Shown here: piece by piece, positions 10,485-19,072 of the stretch | Layout: each line of letters begins with the position of its first letter | Position numbering within the stretch: the first letter of the stretch is position 1 | NCBI RefSeq assembly: GCF_013375035.1 | Contig: NZ_CP056032.1 | Coordinates: 4,152,001-4,216,000, forward strand | DNA from: Spirosoma sp. KUDC1026 | GTDB taxonomy: Bacteria > Bacteroidota > Bacteroidia > Cytophagales > Spirosomataceae | Reading direction: 5' to 3' | Length of the DNA: 64,000 nt | Translations under genes and position numbers: made by a program | Notes under the pieces: generated by a model | Told to the model about the DNA's origin: nothing | Databases searched by the model: none | What the model saw: only the letters and a program-made list of their open reading frames with translations

Positions 10485-10513
10485 GCTCCAATGGCTTACT
10501 AGGCCATTGGAGC
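10485..10513. terminator. Hairpin terminator between convergent genes
   Basis: A perfect 11-bp stem (GCTCCAATGGC, seven-base loop, GCCATTGGAGC) lies 13 bp after the efflux operon. On the minus strand the stem is followed by a TTTTT run, so it is a textbook intrinsic terminator for leftward transcripts. On the plus strand it lacks a T run but may still end the pump operon. Confidence 0.75.
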
Positions 10514-10595
10514 AATGATCTCTTGCTTGTATGCACTCAAGACATTGGTCAGTAGCATTCTGCTGGCAGGCCAGCGCCTACCCGCTATTCAGTTC

Positions 10596-10826
10596 ATGAA
10601 CGACAATAAAAGAAGTACACTTTTTCTCTCGCTGTTCTTCGATTTGTTGCTGCTTGTTCTCTACTTCGGCAACCCGCTGGACAAACCCCTACCGCCTTAT
10701 ATGGGCTGGAAGATTATTCTGGTCTTCCTGCTGATCACGACCCTGGGCTTCTGGTTCAAACGCCTTTACTACATCCTTTACGCAGTGGCAGGTCTGGTTT
10801 TCTCTGCTTATTATTTCCTGCAATAA
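10596..10826 (+). CDS. Small membrane protein of unknown function
   Basis: Encodes 76 residues from ATG 10596 with three closely packed hydrophobic segments and little else. The N terminus is MNDNKRS followed by a long Leu/Phe-rich helix; a second helix follows the PPYMGWK turn, and a third ends at the C terminus. An upstream in-frame start at 10515 would run through the terminator hairpin and is less likely. No family is recognised. Confidence 0.5.
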   Translation: MNDNKRSTLFLSLFFDLLLLVLYFGNPLDKPLPPYMGWKIILVFLLITTLGFWFKRLYYILYAVAGLVFSAYYFLQ

Positions 10827-10865
10827 GACCCTCAGCAGCCTTATCAGTGCAGGAATATGCCATCG

Positions 10866-11243
10866 CTAGCAGGTCGAATGATCCGCCAGATTCAGCATAC
10901 TCAGTGCCCGCTGATTCCAATTGCGCAGAATGGCAACGTGTTTCATCAGTTTCGTCGGAAATGAGCCCCCGTTGCGCCGATTAATGTCAGCCAGCAACGT
11001 CTCCAGTTCCTGGGTCATATCCATTTCCAGCACAATCAGCTGGGCAATCGAACACTGACTCACAAACGCTTGTTTGCCTGCTTTGTCTACCGGATTGGCC
11101 AACCGCTGCTTGATAAGGGTATTTACCCGATTCCGCAACTCACAAAATTGCTCACACGCCTGCGTCCATTGCTGTAAAGGATGCTCCGTGTCAAGGCTGG
11201 CAACTTTGTGACCTTCATGTGCAGCATCTCTTTTTATATACAT
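10866..11243 (-). CDS. Hypothetical helical protein
   Basis: A 125-residue, probably all-helical cytoplasmic protein with no signal peptide and no motif that I recognise. It contains several Leu/Glu/Gln heptad-like stretches and a Trp-containing segment (RNWNQRALSML) near the C terminus. It is divergent from the PAS/kinase operon and shares its 250-bp upstream region, which carries three TCATGATT repeats, so it could be controlled by the same regulator. Confidence 0.6.
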   Translation of the reverse strand: MYIKRDAAHEGHKVASLDTEHPLQQWTQACEQFCELRNRVNTLIKQRLANPVDKAGKQAFVSQCSIAQLIVLEMDMTQELETLLADINRRNGGSFPTKLMKHVAILRNWNQRALSMLNLADHSTC

Positions 11244-11350
11244 AAACAGCTTCTGGTTTACTTAAAGAAAGTTAATTAGGTGTATTTTGATCAAAATTAT
11301 ACACCATAGCCTGGGCAACCTATGCCTTAAGTCACCAGCTTTTTGAAAGC

Positions 11351-11408
11351 TCATGATTTTTGTCAGGCTAAATCATGATTCTTATCAGTAAATCATGATT
11401 ACTTATCG
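11351..11408. promoter_or_regulatory. Triple direct-repeat (iteron-like) operator array
   Basis: Three copies of a ~16-bp element start at 11351, 11373 and 11393: TCATGATTTTTGTCAG, TCATGATTCTTATCAG and TCATGATTACTTATCG, spaced 22 and 20 bp. Two copies are preceded by AA and so contain the palindrome AATCATGATT. The roughly two-turn spacing places them on one DNA face. The array lies in the shared upstream region of the kinase operon and the divergent gene. Binding by the receiver-Crp protein of this operon is a reasonable guess only. Confidence 0.55.
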
Positions 11409-11493
11409 ATTATAGTAGTAATTGCGTCCAAAACTGACCTTTTTGTCAGCTTCGACGTTTATGTATTCAACTGTTAGATAAGCCTATAACAGG

Positions 11494-12057
11494 ATGGCCT
11501 TAGTTTATCAATCGGTCGAAAACCAGAACTTGTTTCCGGTGAACTGGATACTTACTGACGCCGTGCAGGCGATTGTTCGGGTATCTCCCCTGGGTGTCTG
11601 TCTTTTGCAGGCGGTACAATCATCCGGCATCGATATGTCCGATGAACGCGGACCCGAGGAGTTAGTTATGGATTTCAGCTATCTAGCTGTCAATGAAGTG
11701 CTGCAGTCTATGCTAAATCTACCCATTGACGATATTTTGCACCGTACCCTGAGATTTCTTACCTACGACGACAATGTATCGCATCTGATTAGTCGGTTAG
11801 CCCAGGCGGTACTCACCGGGCAGCCCGGCCAATTCGTCGGAACGTACCAACTGGACGGCGTTCCCGGGACGTATCACCACCTCTACGTTAAATCCGATGA
11901 CGCTGTTCTCATGCTGATTCAGAATATTACGTACACTCCGCTGACGGGCCAGGAACAGGCGGCCAACGATTGGTTGCTGCAGGCAATCGAGAACCGGGTT
12001 TCCGTTACGCAGGCCCGCGCTCAACTGCTTGATCTCATCAGCGGCCAACTCGCTTAA
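11494..12057 (+). CDS. Stand-alone PAS-domain protein
   Basis: A 187-residue soluble protein dominated by one PAS fold. The segment VSPLGVCLLQAVQSS followed by a beta strand and AVNEVLQ matches the opening strands and the conserved Asn of sensory PAS domains. Residues ~100-150 give the closing beta strands. There is no output domain. It is the first gene of a signalling operon; the histidine kinase begins 19 bp downstream. It may act as an input partner for the kinase; the ligand is unknown. Confidence 0.7.
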   Translation: MALVYQSVENQNLFPVNWILTDAVQAIVRVSPLGVCLLQAVQSSGIDMSDERGPEELVMDFSYLAVNEVLQSMLNLPIDDILHRTLRFLTYDDNVSHLISRLAQAVLTGQPGQFVGTYQLDGVPGTYHHLYVKSDDAVLMLIQNITYTPLTGQEQAANDWLLQAIENRVSVTQARAQLLDLISGQLA

Positions 12058-12076
12058 CGCGCTTATATCTACCGGT

Positions 12077-14470
12077 ATGAATCTGGACACCAATCAGTCA
12101 GTTCCGTCCTTTCTGGCGGGGGGCGGGGTAATGACCCAGCTGATCCGGCAGTATAACTGGTCCCAGACGACGCTTGGTTCACCAGCGCAGTGGCCCCGGA
12201 GCCTGCAGACCACCCTTGGCATTATGCTCCAGTCTGCCTTTCCAATGTTTTTGTGGTGGGGTACCGATCGTATCCAGTTCTACAATGATACCTACGCTCC
12301 CAACTTAAGCCCTACTATGAATCAGGCAACCGCTCTGGGTGAAAAGGGGGCTTCCTACTGGGCCGAGATCTGGTCTGCCCTGCGGCCGCAGCTCGATCAG
12401 GTTCTCGCGGGCCAGGTCAGTACGTCATCCGACAGGCCAAAGATTCCCGTCTTTTCCGCCAACCAGACCCGCCTGGTTCCCTGGTCCAGCAGCTACAGCC
12501 CGGTCCGGGATGATGCCGGGCAGATTGCGGGCGTATTACTTATCTGTCAAGAAGTTACGCTGCAGCCCGAGAAGCCTCTGAGCTCTCCCCCCGCCGGGCA
12601 GCCGGACCAAACCAGCCCTATTGGCGTCTGGGAGTTTAACCCGGACACCGGCCTGGTACGCTGGGATGCCCGATGCGCGGCTCTCTTCGGCTTCTCGACA
12701 AACGATGATGTGTCCTTGCAGGAGGTGCTGAAGCACGTACATCCCAACGACGCCAGCCGGATTACTGAAGTGGCTCAGCAGGGAATGGGTAACCGGACAA
12801 GCAGTCACTTCGATCTGACGTACCGAACGATCGGGGCCGACGACCAACGGCTTCGGTGGGTCCATTTTACGGGTCAGGCCTATTATACGCCACTCGGTAA
12901 CATTCACCACTACGGCGGCATGGCCCAATCCGTTACCCGGGAGATGGAAACCCAACGTCAGATCAAACAGAGCGAACACCGATTCAGGAATCTGATCGAG
13001 AACTCACCCGTAGCGATCGCCGTTGTGCGGGGCTCGGCATTCATCATCGACCTGGTAAATCCCAGAATGTGTACGATCTATAATCGTACGCAGGAAGAAC
13101 TACTGGGACAACCCCTGTTTGACGTTATTCCGGAATCGGCCAACCAGGGCTACGAGGAGTTACTGACGGCCGTCATGCAGACCGGCAAACCATTTGCGGG
13201 CAACGAACTACCAGTCAGAATACGGCGGGATGGCCAGCTTGGCCTGCGTTACATCAATCTCTCCTACGAACTCCTGCGCGAAATTGACGGGCAGGTCGCC
13301 GGTATCATTATCTCGGGTTTTGACGTAACCGAGCAGGTACTAGCCCGGCAGCGGGTTGAAGACAGTGAAGCCCGGCTCCGGCGTATTTTTCACCATGCCC
13401 CTACGGCTATCGGTATTTTTAGAGGGCCAAATTTTATCATTGAACTCGCTAACCCCAATCTATGTACGCTGTGGGGACGTACCGAAGAACAGGTACTAGG
13501 CAAGCCCCTTTTTGAGGCCCTGCCCGAGGCTAGAGGCCAGGGCTTTGAGGAGCTGCTGACCGGCGTGCGCACCACCGGTCGATCGTTCGTCGGGACTGAA
13601 GTGCCCATTTTACTCAAGCGCAACGAGCAGCTGGAAATGGTTTATTTCGACTTCGTGTATACGCCTTTTCCCGAATCAAATGAGCAGATCGAACGTATCA
13701 TCATGACGGCTACCGACGCAACCAAACGCCGACAGGTCCTGCAACAGGTCGAGCAGTTGCTAGCCCGGGAGCGCGAGTTGAATGAGATGAAATCTAATTT
13801 CGTTACACTGGCCTCTCACGAGTTTCGAACCCCGATGGGCACAATTCTTTCCTCTGCCTCATTAATCAGCAGTTATAATGGCGTGAATGAGCAGGACAAA
13901 CGGGAACGTCACGTACAACGTATAAAATCAGCCATTGATAACCTGACCAGTCTGCTGACCAACTTCATGTCCATTAGCCAGTTGGACGACTTAACCTTCA
14001 CCAGATCTCCTCATCGCCTGAATCTGCGGATGTTCTGCAGTGACATAATCGAGGATATACGACCTCTCCTGAAACCCCGGCAACACATTACCTATTCCCA
14101 CCAGGAGGGGCAGACCATTATTGAGCTTGACGATCAACTGGTAAAAAACATCCTGATTAATCTGCTGACCAATGCCAGTAAGTACTCAGCCGAGGGAAAA
14201 ACTATCGAATTAACAACTGCTGTTCAGCCCGATCAGTTACAGATCTGGGTCCGGGACTGGGGCATTGGTATTCCGGAAGTAGATAAGGATAAACTGTTTG
14301 TCAACTTCTTCCGGGCGCGCAACGCCATCCATATCCAGGGAACAGGTTTAGGTCTTTACATTGTCAAACGGTATGTCGACCTTTTGGGCGGGACAATTTC
14401 GTTTACGAGTCAGCTCGACACAGGCACCGTATTTTTCGTTCAGCTTCCCTTACAGCCATTAGTTGCATGA
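12077..14470 (+). CDS. Multi-PAS hybrid-input sensor histidine kinase
   Basis: A 797-residue soluble kinase without membrane segments. The order is an N-terminal PAS/GAF-like input (residues ~15-160, LGSPAQWPRSL), a PAS_3 domain (~190-300), two further near-duplicate PAS domains (~305-420 and ~430-545; compare RFRNLIENSPVAIAVV and LRRIFHHAPTAIGIF), HisKA with the phosphorylated His near residue 581 (ASHEFRTP), and a HATPase domain with N box INLLTNASKYS, GIGIPE and the G box GTGLGLYIV. ATG 12077 is chosen because it lies just after the upstream stop. The response regulator overlaps its end by four bases. Confidence 0.93.
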   Translation: MNLDTNQSVPSFLAGGGVMTQLIRQYNWSQTTLGSPAQWPRSLQTTLGIMLQSAFPMFLWWGTDRIQFYNDTYAPNLSPTMNQATALGEKGASYWAEIWSALRPQLDQVLAGQVSTSSDRPKIPVFSANQTRLVPWSSSYSPVRDDAGQIAGVLLICQEVTLQPEKPLSSPPAGQPDQTSPIGVWEFNPDTGLVRWDARCAALFGFSTNDDVSLQEVLKHVHPNDASRITEVAQQGMGNRTSSHFDLTYRTIGADDQRLRWVHFTGQAYYTPLGNIHHYGGMAQSVTREMETQRQIKQSEHRFRNLIENSPVAIAVVRGSAFIIDLVNPRMCTIYNRTQEELLGQPLFDVIPESANQGYEELLTAVMQTGKPFAGNELPVRIRRDGQLGLRYINLSYELLREIDGQVAGIIISGFDVTEQVLARQRVEDSEARLRRIFHHAPTAIGIFRGPNFIIELANPNLCTLWGRTEEQVLGKPLFEALPEARGQGFEELLTGVRTTGRSFVGTEVPILLKRNEQLEMVYFDFVYTPFPESNEQIERIIMTATDATKRRQVLQQVEQLLARERELNEMKSNFVTLASHEFRTPMGTILSSASLISSYNGVNEQDKRERHVQRIKSAIDNLTSLLTNFMSISQLDDLTFTRSPHRLNLRMFCSDIIEDIRPLLKPRQHITYSHQEGQTIIELDDQLVKNILINLLTNASKYSAEGKTIELTTAVQPDQLQIWVRDWGIGIPEVDKDKLFVNFFRARNAIHIQGTGLGLYIVKRYVDLLGGTISFTSQLDTGTVFFVQLPLQPLVA

Positions 14471-15549
14471 AAACGATTCTGGTTATTGAAGACACCCCTG
14501 AAATGCGGGAGAATATCACCGAAATTCTCCAGTTGGCTCAATACGTCGTTGTGCCAACCAGCAACGGCAAACAAGGAGTCGAACTCGCCCGACAGACACG
14601 GCCCGATTTAATTCTGTGCGATATCATGATGCCCGAGCTGGATGGGTACGGTGTGCTGCACATCTTGAGCAAAGACCCGATTACGGCTACCATTCCGTTT
14701 ATTTTCCTCTCGGCGAAGGCCGAAGCAGCCGACTTTCGGTTTGGCATGGGGCTGGGTGCCGACGATTACCTCATCAAACCCTTTGACAACGTAACGTTGC
14801 TGAACGCTGTCTCGATGCGCCTGAATAAAGATCGGAGCGGACAACAGCAAGCTATCAGTGGGTTTGGTACACTCAAACAAGCTTTAACGGACGGCGAAGA
14901 CGACCGCCAGCGCATCAGCGATACGTACCCGGTAACTCATTATAAGAAGAAACAAATCCTGTTCAAGGAAGGCTCACCAGCCTCCGCGCTTTACTTTGTC
15001 CGGCGCGGGCAGATGAAGCTGTTCATGACCGACGCAAACGGAAATGCCTACATAACCAGTCTAGCCGGCCAGAACGATTTCGTCGGCTATCTAGCGTTAC
15101 TACGCGACGGTATATATACCGAATCAGCCGAATTTCTGGATGATTCAGAAATCTGCACCATACCTAAAAGCGATTTTCTGACGCTGATTCACAATAGCCA
15201 GGAAGTAGCCAATCAATTTATTTCGTTGATGGCGAATGATTTAGCTGATTACAAGGATCGGCTTTGCAAACTGGCTTACCAGACCGTACGCAAACGGGTA
15301 GCTGAGGCTCTGATTCTGTTCTATCGCAAATTTTACGCCCGATCCGAAAACCCGGCCACCCATGACCCGGCCACCTATGTATCGACTCCCCTGACTTTAT
15401 CGCGTGAGAATTGGTCGCAGTTGGTTGGAGCCTCCACCGAAACTGTTATCCGGACCCTAAGCGATTTTCGCAACGAAGGGCTGATTGATGTTAACGGCAG
15501 CCAGATTACGCTGCTGGAGGTTCAGAAAATTGCCGCTTTACGACACTGA
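14467..15549 (+). CDS. Response regulator with receiver, cNMP-binding-like and Crp HTH domains
   Basis: A 360-residue fusion. Residues 1-120 form a receiver domain with acidic pair Glu8/Asp9, phosphoacceptor Asp52 in LILCDIMMPELDG and a switch Lys in LIKPFD. Residues ~155-255 are a cyclic-nucleotide-binding-like beta roll (ILFKEGSPASALYFVRRG). Residues ~285-350 are a winged helix of Crp type with the recognition helix in GASTETVIRTLSDF. It is translationally coupled (ATGA) to the histidine kinase, its presumed partner. The domain order suggests phosphorylation gates a Crp-like dimer; whether the beta roll still binds a ligand is unknown. Confidence 0.9.
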   Translation: MKTILVIEDTPEMRENITEILQLAQYVVVPTSNGKQGVELARQTRPDLILCDIMMPELDGYGVLHILSKDPITATIPFIFLSAKAEAADFRFGMGLGADDYLIKPFDNVTLLNAVSMRLNKDRSGQQQAISGFGTLKQALTDGEDDRQRISDTYPVTHYKKKQILFKEGSPASALYFVRRGQMKLFMTDANGNAYITSLAGQNDFVGYLALLRDGIYTESAEFLDDSEICTIPKSDFLTLIHNSQEVANQFISLMANDLADYKDRLCKLAYQTVRKRVAEALILFYRKFYARSENPATHDPATYVSTPLTLSRENWSQLVGASTETVIRTLSDFRNEGLIDVNGSQITLLEVQKIAALRH

Positions 15550-15631
15550 CAACTTACTCAGTATAGCCCGCTAAAACTACAGCCTGCCTACCTAAGGTAA
15601 CCGGGCTGTATTGGTTTGACCGGACATAGCG

Positions 15632-16687
15632 TTACGGTTCAGCCACCATCGTTGATTTGCTCAGCACTTTTCGTACTTCCGGCGCCACTTTCGTACCGAA
15701 CAGTTCGATCGCGTTCATGACGTTAGTGTGTTCCTGCGTATCGCTGCCGATGAGCTGCGCCAAGTAGCGAGTATTGCCGAACAGTTCGTGGAAATACAGA
15801 ATTTTATCAATTACCTGCTGCGGACTACCCACCATTAACGGGCCGTGTTCCCGCAGGTATTCGAACTGATCGCGACCCAGCGGTGGCCAACCCCGCTCCT
15901 TTCCAACGCGGTTCATCATGGCCGCGTAGAACGGATAAAACTCGTTGGCGGCCTTCTGCGAATCGTCGGCAATGTAGAAGTGGGAGTTAACTGCCAGCGG
16001 CAGCTGACTCACGTTGTGACCCGCCTGCCGCGCCGACTGCCGGAATAGACTCACCAGCGGTACAAACCGGTCGGGCGTACCACCCAGCAGGGCCACCGTC
16101 ATGGGCAGATTCAGCGTTCCCGCCCGCACTGCCGACGCGGGCGTACCACCCACCGCCAGCCAGATGGGCAGTTTGGGCTGGATGGGTCGGGGATACACAC
16201 CCAAGCCCGAAATTGACGCACGTTGCTTACCCTGCCAGGTTACTGTTTCCTGCTGATTGATAGTGAGTAACAGGTCCAGCTTTTCGGTAAAGAGTTCGTT
16301 GTAATCGTTAAGGTCGTAGCCAAACAGCGGGAACGATTCGATGAACGAGCCCCGACCGGCCATAATCTCGGCCCGTCCATTAGACACCAGATCCAGCGTG
16401 GCAAAGTTCTGAAACACCCGCACCGGATCAGCCGAGCTCAGTACGGTTACCGAACTCGACAGGCGAATGTGTTTGGTTAACGCGGCAGCGGCAGATAGGA
16501 TGACTTCGGGAGCCGACACGACGTAGTCCGGCCGGTGGTGCTCGCCCAGCGCAAATACGTCAAGCCCAACCTGATCGGCCAGTTTTATTTCGTCCAGCAG
16601 TTGCTGTACCCGCTGGTGCGCATGAACGGCTTTACCCGATACGCCATCGGGTATGACTTCGCCAAAGCTACTGATCCCTAGTTCCAT
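15632..16687 (-). CDS. LLM-class (luciferase-like) flavin-dependent oxidoreductase
   Basis: A 351-residue TIM-barrel enzyme of the bacterial-luciferase superfamily. Typical signatures are the N-terminal [10 protein letters not shown] strand, [18 protein letters not shown] (the conserved EHH region), [20 protein letters not shown] and [18 protein letters not shown]. It should use FMNH2 or F420-like flavin chemistry; the substrate cannot be inferred. It is a single gene with its own stop 80 bp from the convergent regulator gene. Confidence 0.9.
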   Translation of the reverse strand: MELGISSFGEVIPDGVSGKAVHAHQRVQQLLDEIKLADQVGLDVFALGEHHRPDYVVSAPEVILSAAAALTKHIRLSSSVTVLSSADPVRVFQNFATLDLVSNGRAEIMAGRGSFIESFPLFGYDLNDYNELFTEKLDLLLTINQQETVTWQGKQRASISGLGVYPRPIQPKLPIWLAVGGTPASAVRAGTLNLPMTVALLGGTPDRFVPLVSLFRQSARQAGHNVSQLPLAVNSHFYIADDSQKAANEFYPFYAAMMNRVGKERGWPPLGRDQFEYLREHGPLMVGSPQQVIDKILYFHELFGNTRYLAQLIGSDTQEHTNVMNAIELFGTKVAPEVRKVLSKSTMVAEP

Positions 16688-16901
16688 ACTATCGATTCGA
16701 TTACAGATTAACGTAACGCACGGCTGGTCCTGTTTTGCTGAGCAGGCCGCGATTTTAACCGATCTCTATTTGCAAAGGCATCGGCGATTGGGCTACTTTA
16801 AAAACGCAGCAGCGTTTATGCTGACAAGTCCGGCGAACGGGCAATTGGTTCCATTACGCTCCGCGCGCAGTTAATCACGACTTCAAACCCTCGTTAATAC
16901 C

Positions 16902-17804
16902 ATGCACAATGATTCCGGAAGACGGCAGTTTTTAACTACCCTAACCAAAGCGGCAGGCGTTTCTTTACTGATCGACACCCCATTTATGAGCCAGGCCTCT
17001 CCCGGCCACGCGGCCCCCATGACCGTAGGGCAGGTGATGGACCTGATTTTAAAGAAAATTCCTGACGCACCCTTTCCAAAAACGGTCGATACGCTGAAAT
17101 CGGGCTCGGCCTCGCAAACCGTGACGGGCATTATTACGACCATGTTTACAACCATGGACGTAATTGAAAAAGCCATTGCCGCTAAAGCGAACTTTATCAT
17201 CGCGCACGAACCCACATTCTACAACCACGCTGATGAAACGGACTGGCTGAAAAATGACGCTGTATTTCAGAAGAAACAGGCTCTGCTAGATAAGCACAAC
17301 ATTGCCGTCTGGCGTTTCCACGATTACTGGCACGCGCACCAACCCGATGGGATATATACCGGCATGCTATCGGCGCTGAGTTGGGAGAAGTACGTTGACA
17401 AAAATGACCCACGGCTGCTCATTATGCCCGCTACGCCCCTGCATCAAATCATTACTCACGCCAAGCAGAAGCTGGGCATCAAACAGGTACGTATCGTCGG
17501 CGACCGGAATCAGTCCTGCCAGCGGGTGCTGCTGATGCCGGGGGCCTCAGGCGGACGCAACCAGATTGCGGCAATTGAACGCACGAAACCGGATGTGATT
17601 CTTTGCGGGGAGGTCAGTGAGTGGGAAACGCCCGAATACGTCCGCGATGCGCGCCAGCAGGGAGCGAAGTTGTCGCTGGTGGTGCTGGGGCACGTCCTGA
17701 GCGAAGCGGCTGGTATGGAATGGCTCGTTTCCTGGCTCAAACCCCAGCTGCCGGGAATGCCCATCAGCTACGTGCCGTCGGAGAATCCGTTCAGTTATGA
17801 GTGA
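16902..17804 (+). CDS. Nif3-like (DUF34) dinuclear-metal protein with Tat-type signal
   Basis: A 300-residue protein whose body matches the NIF3/DUF34 family: an N-terminal VDTLKSGSASQTVTGI region, a metal-binding AHEPTFYNH segment near residue 103, and an EVSEWETPEYVRDA block near the C terminus. The N terminus GRRQFLTTL followed by a hydrophobic stretch looks like a Tat or twin-Arg anchor, which is unusual because classic Nif3 proteins are cytoplasmic. That points to export of a folded metalloprotein. Function is unknown for the family. A perfect palindromic terminator follows. Confidence 0.8.
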   Translation: MHNDSGRRQFLTTLTKAAGVSLLIDTPFMSQASPGHAAPMTVGQVMDLILKKIPDAPFPKTVDTLKSGSASQTVTGIITTMFTTMDVIEKAIAAKANFIIAHEPTFYNHADETDWLKNDAVFQKKQALLDKHNIAVWRFHDYWHAHQPDGIYTGMLSALSWEKYVDKNDPRLLIMPATPLHQIITHAKQKLGIKQVRIVGDRNQSCQRVLLMPGASGGRNQIAAIERTKPDVILCGEVSEWETPEYVRDARQQGAKLSLVVLGHVLSEAAGMEWLVSWLKPQLPGMPISYVPSENPFSYE

Positions 17805-17826
17805 TTGGCCATTTACTTAATTTCCC

Positions 17827-17866
17827 ATAAACAGAGCTAGCCTTCGCGAAGGCTAGCTCTGTTTAT
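17827..17866. terminator. Bidirectional palindromic terminator
   Basis: A perfect 40-base palindrome with 20-base arms (left arm ATAAACAGAGCTAGCCTTCG) sits between the convergent Nif3-like and efflux-adaptor genes. In RNA it can pair right up to a small loop, and it ends in TGTTTAT on both strands. It most likely terminates both transcripts. Confidence 0.75.
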
Positions 17867-17890
17867 AGTCACGGTTTATTAGAATGAAGG

Positions 17891-19045
17891 CTACTTCTGT
17901 CCGATCTGAACCGCCTGCCCATCCCGGATTTCTTCGGTGGCGGTCCGGACGATGGCGATACCCGGCTGTAGGTCACCGAAGACCTCGACCAGCGAATCGA
18001 CCACGTTGCCTTTCTGCACCGATACCCATTGTGCTCGGTTGTCGCGCACCCGAATCACAAACTGTTTCTCGCTCGAACTCACGACCGACGTAGTGGGCAC
18101 GAACAACGTTTTGGCGGACCGCTCAATGGGCAGCGTCACCTCAGCATACATCCCGGCTTTCAGTTCGTGGCTGGCATTGTTTACATCAAACTCGGCCAAC
18201 ATCGCCCGGTTCGCTTCTACCAGGCTCTCAGCCGACCGCGCCAGCCGGGCGTTGAACCGGCGCTCGGGCATGGCGTTCACCGTAAAAGCAACTGCACTCT
18301 GGGCTTTCAGTTGGTTGGCGAAGCTTTCGGGAATGGCGACGGTCAGACGCAGGGTTCGGTTGTCTTCCAGCACAAATAGTGGTTTGCCGCTATCCCCCGC
18401 CCCGACCAGCGCGCCGGGACTAATGTTCCGTTCGATCACAACACCATCAAACGGGGCCGTGATCGTCAGATACTGCCGCAGTTCGCGCTTGGCCTGTAGG
18501 TTCGACTGGGCGGCCTGTACGCTGCCCCGTGCCACGGCTACCGTCGCACTATCGGCCTGCATTCGGGCGTGGGCCTGATCCAGTTCGTTCAGTGACACGG
18601 CTCCTTCCATCTTAGCCGTCTGCACCATCCGCTGATACGTTAGGCGGCTGGCGCGGGCGCGGGTAGTTTGTTCGGTCAGAGTGGCCTCCTGAGCCTGTAC
18701 CTGCGCCTGGGCCTGGCTCAGCTCCGACAGGACTTCGGGCGCATCGAGCCGGGCCAACACCTGTCCTTTCCGGACAACAGTGCCCCGATCAACGGCAATC
18801 TCGCGCACGAATCCTTTTACTTTGGCGTACATATTTACCCGATTCCAGGGTTTCAGTTCGCCCGGCAGCGTGACCTGTTTACTAGGCTGAAGTGACTGTA
18901 CGGTCGTAACGGCCACCGTCTGTACGGCAGGTTCTGATTTAGCGGGTTTGTTGTCGCTGCTGGCGGTTGAGCAGGCCGTCAGGATCACGGTAGCCGACGC
19001 TGCGGCTATCGATGCTGATCCGATAAATGTCAAAAACGGTTTCAT
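17891..19045 (-). CDS. RND efflux periplasmic adaptor lipoprotein
   Basis: A 384-residue membrane fusion protein with lipobox LTAC around residues 22-25. It shows the lipoyl half MYAKVKGFVREIAVDRG, a helical hairpin rich in Gln/Ala (~95-170), the second half ITAPFDGVVIERN, then beta-barrel and membrane-proximal domains. It is the last gene of a leftward operon whose order (outer-membrane channel, permease, adaptor) is the reverse of the first efflux operon in this window. The gap to the permease is 27 bp. Confidence 0.93.
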   Translation of the reverse strand: MKPFLTFIGSASIAAASATVILTACSTASSDNKPAKSEPAVQTVAVTTVQSLQPSKQVTLPGELKPWNRVNMYAKVKGFVREIAVDRGTVVRKGQVLARLDAPEVLSELSQAQAQVQAQEATLTEQTTRARASRLTYQRMVQTAKMEGAVSLNELDQAHARMQADSATVAVARGSVQAAQSNLQAKRELRQYLTITAPFDGVVIERNISPGALVGAGDSGKPLFVLEDNRTLRLTVAIPESFANQLKAQSAVAFTVNAMPERRFNARLARSAESLVEANRAMLAEFDVNNASHELKAGMYAEVTLPIERSAKTLFVPTTSVVSSSEKQFVIRVRDNRAQWVSVQKGNVVDSLVEVFGDLQPGIAIVRTATEEIRDGQAVQIGQK

Positions 19046-19072
19046 GATAATACAGGTTGGCTAGATGGCAGG

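Noticed and set aside
17827-17866. Palindrome considered as a replication or recombination site
   Set aside because: Its place between two convergent gene ends is explained by bidirectional termination.
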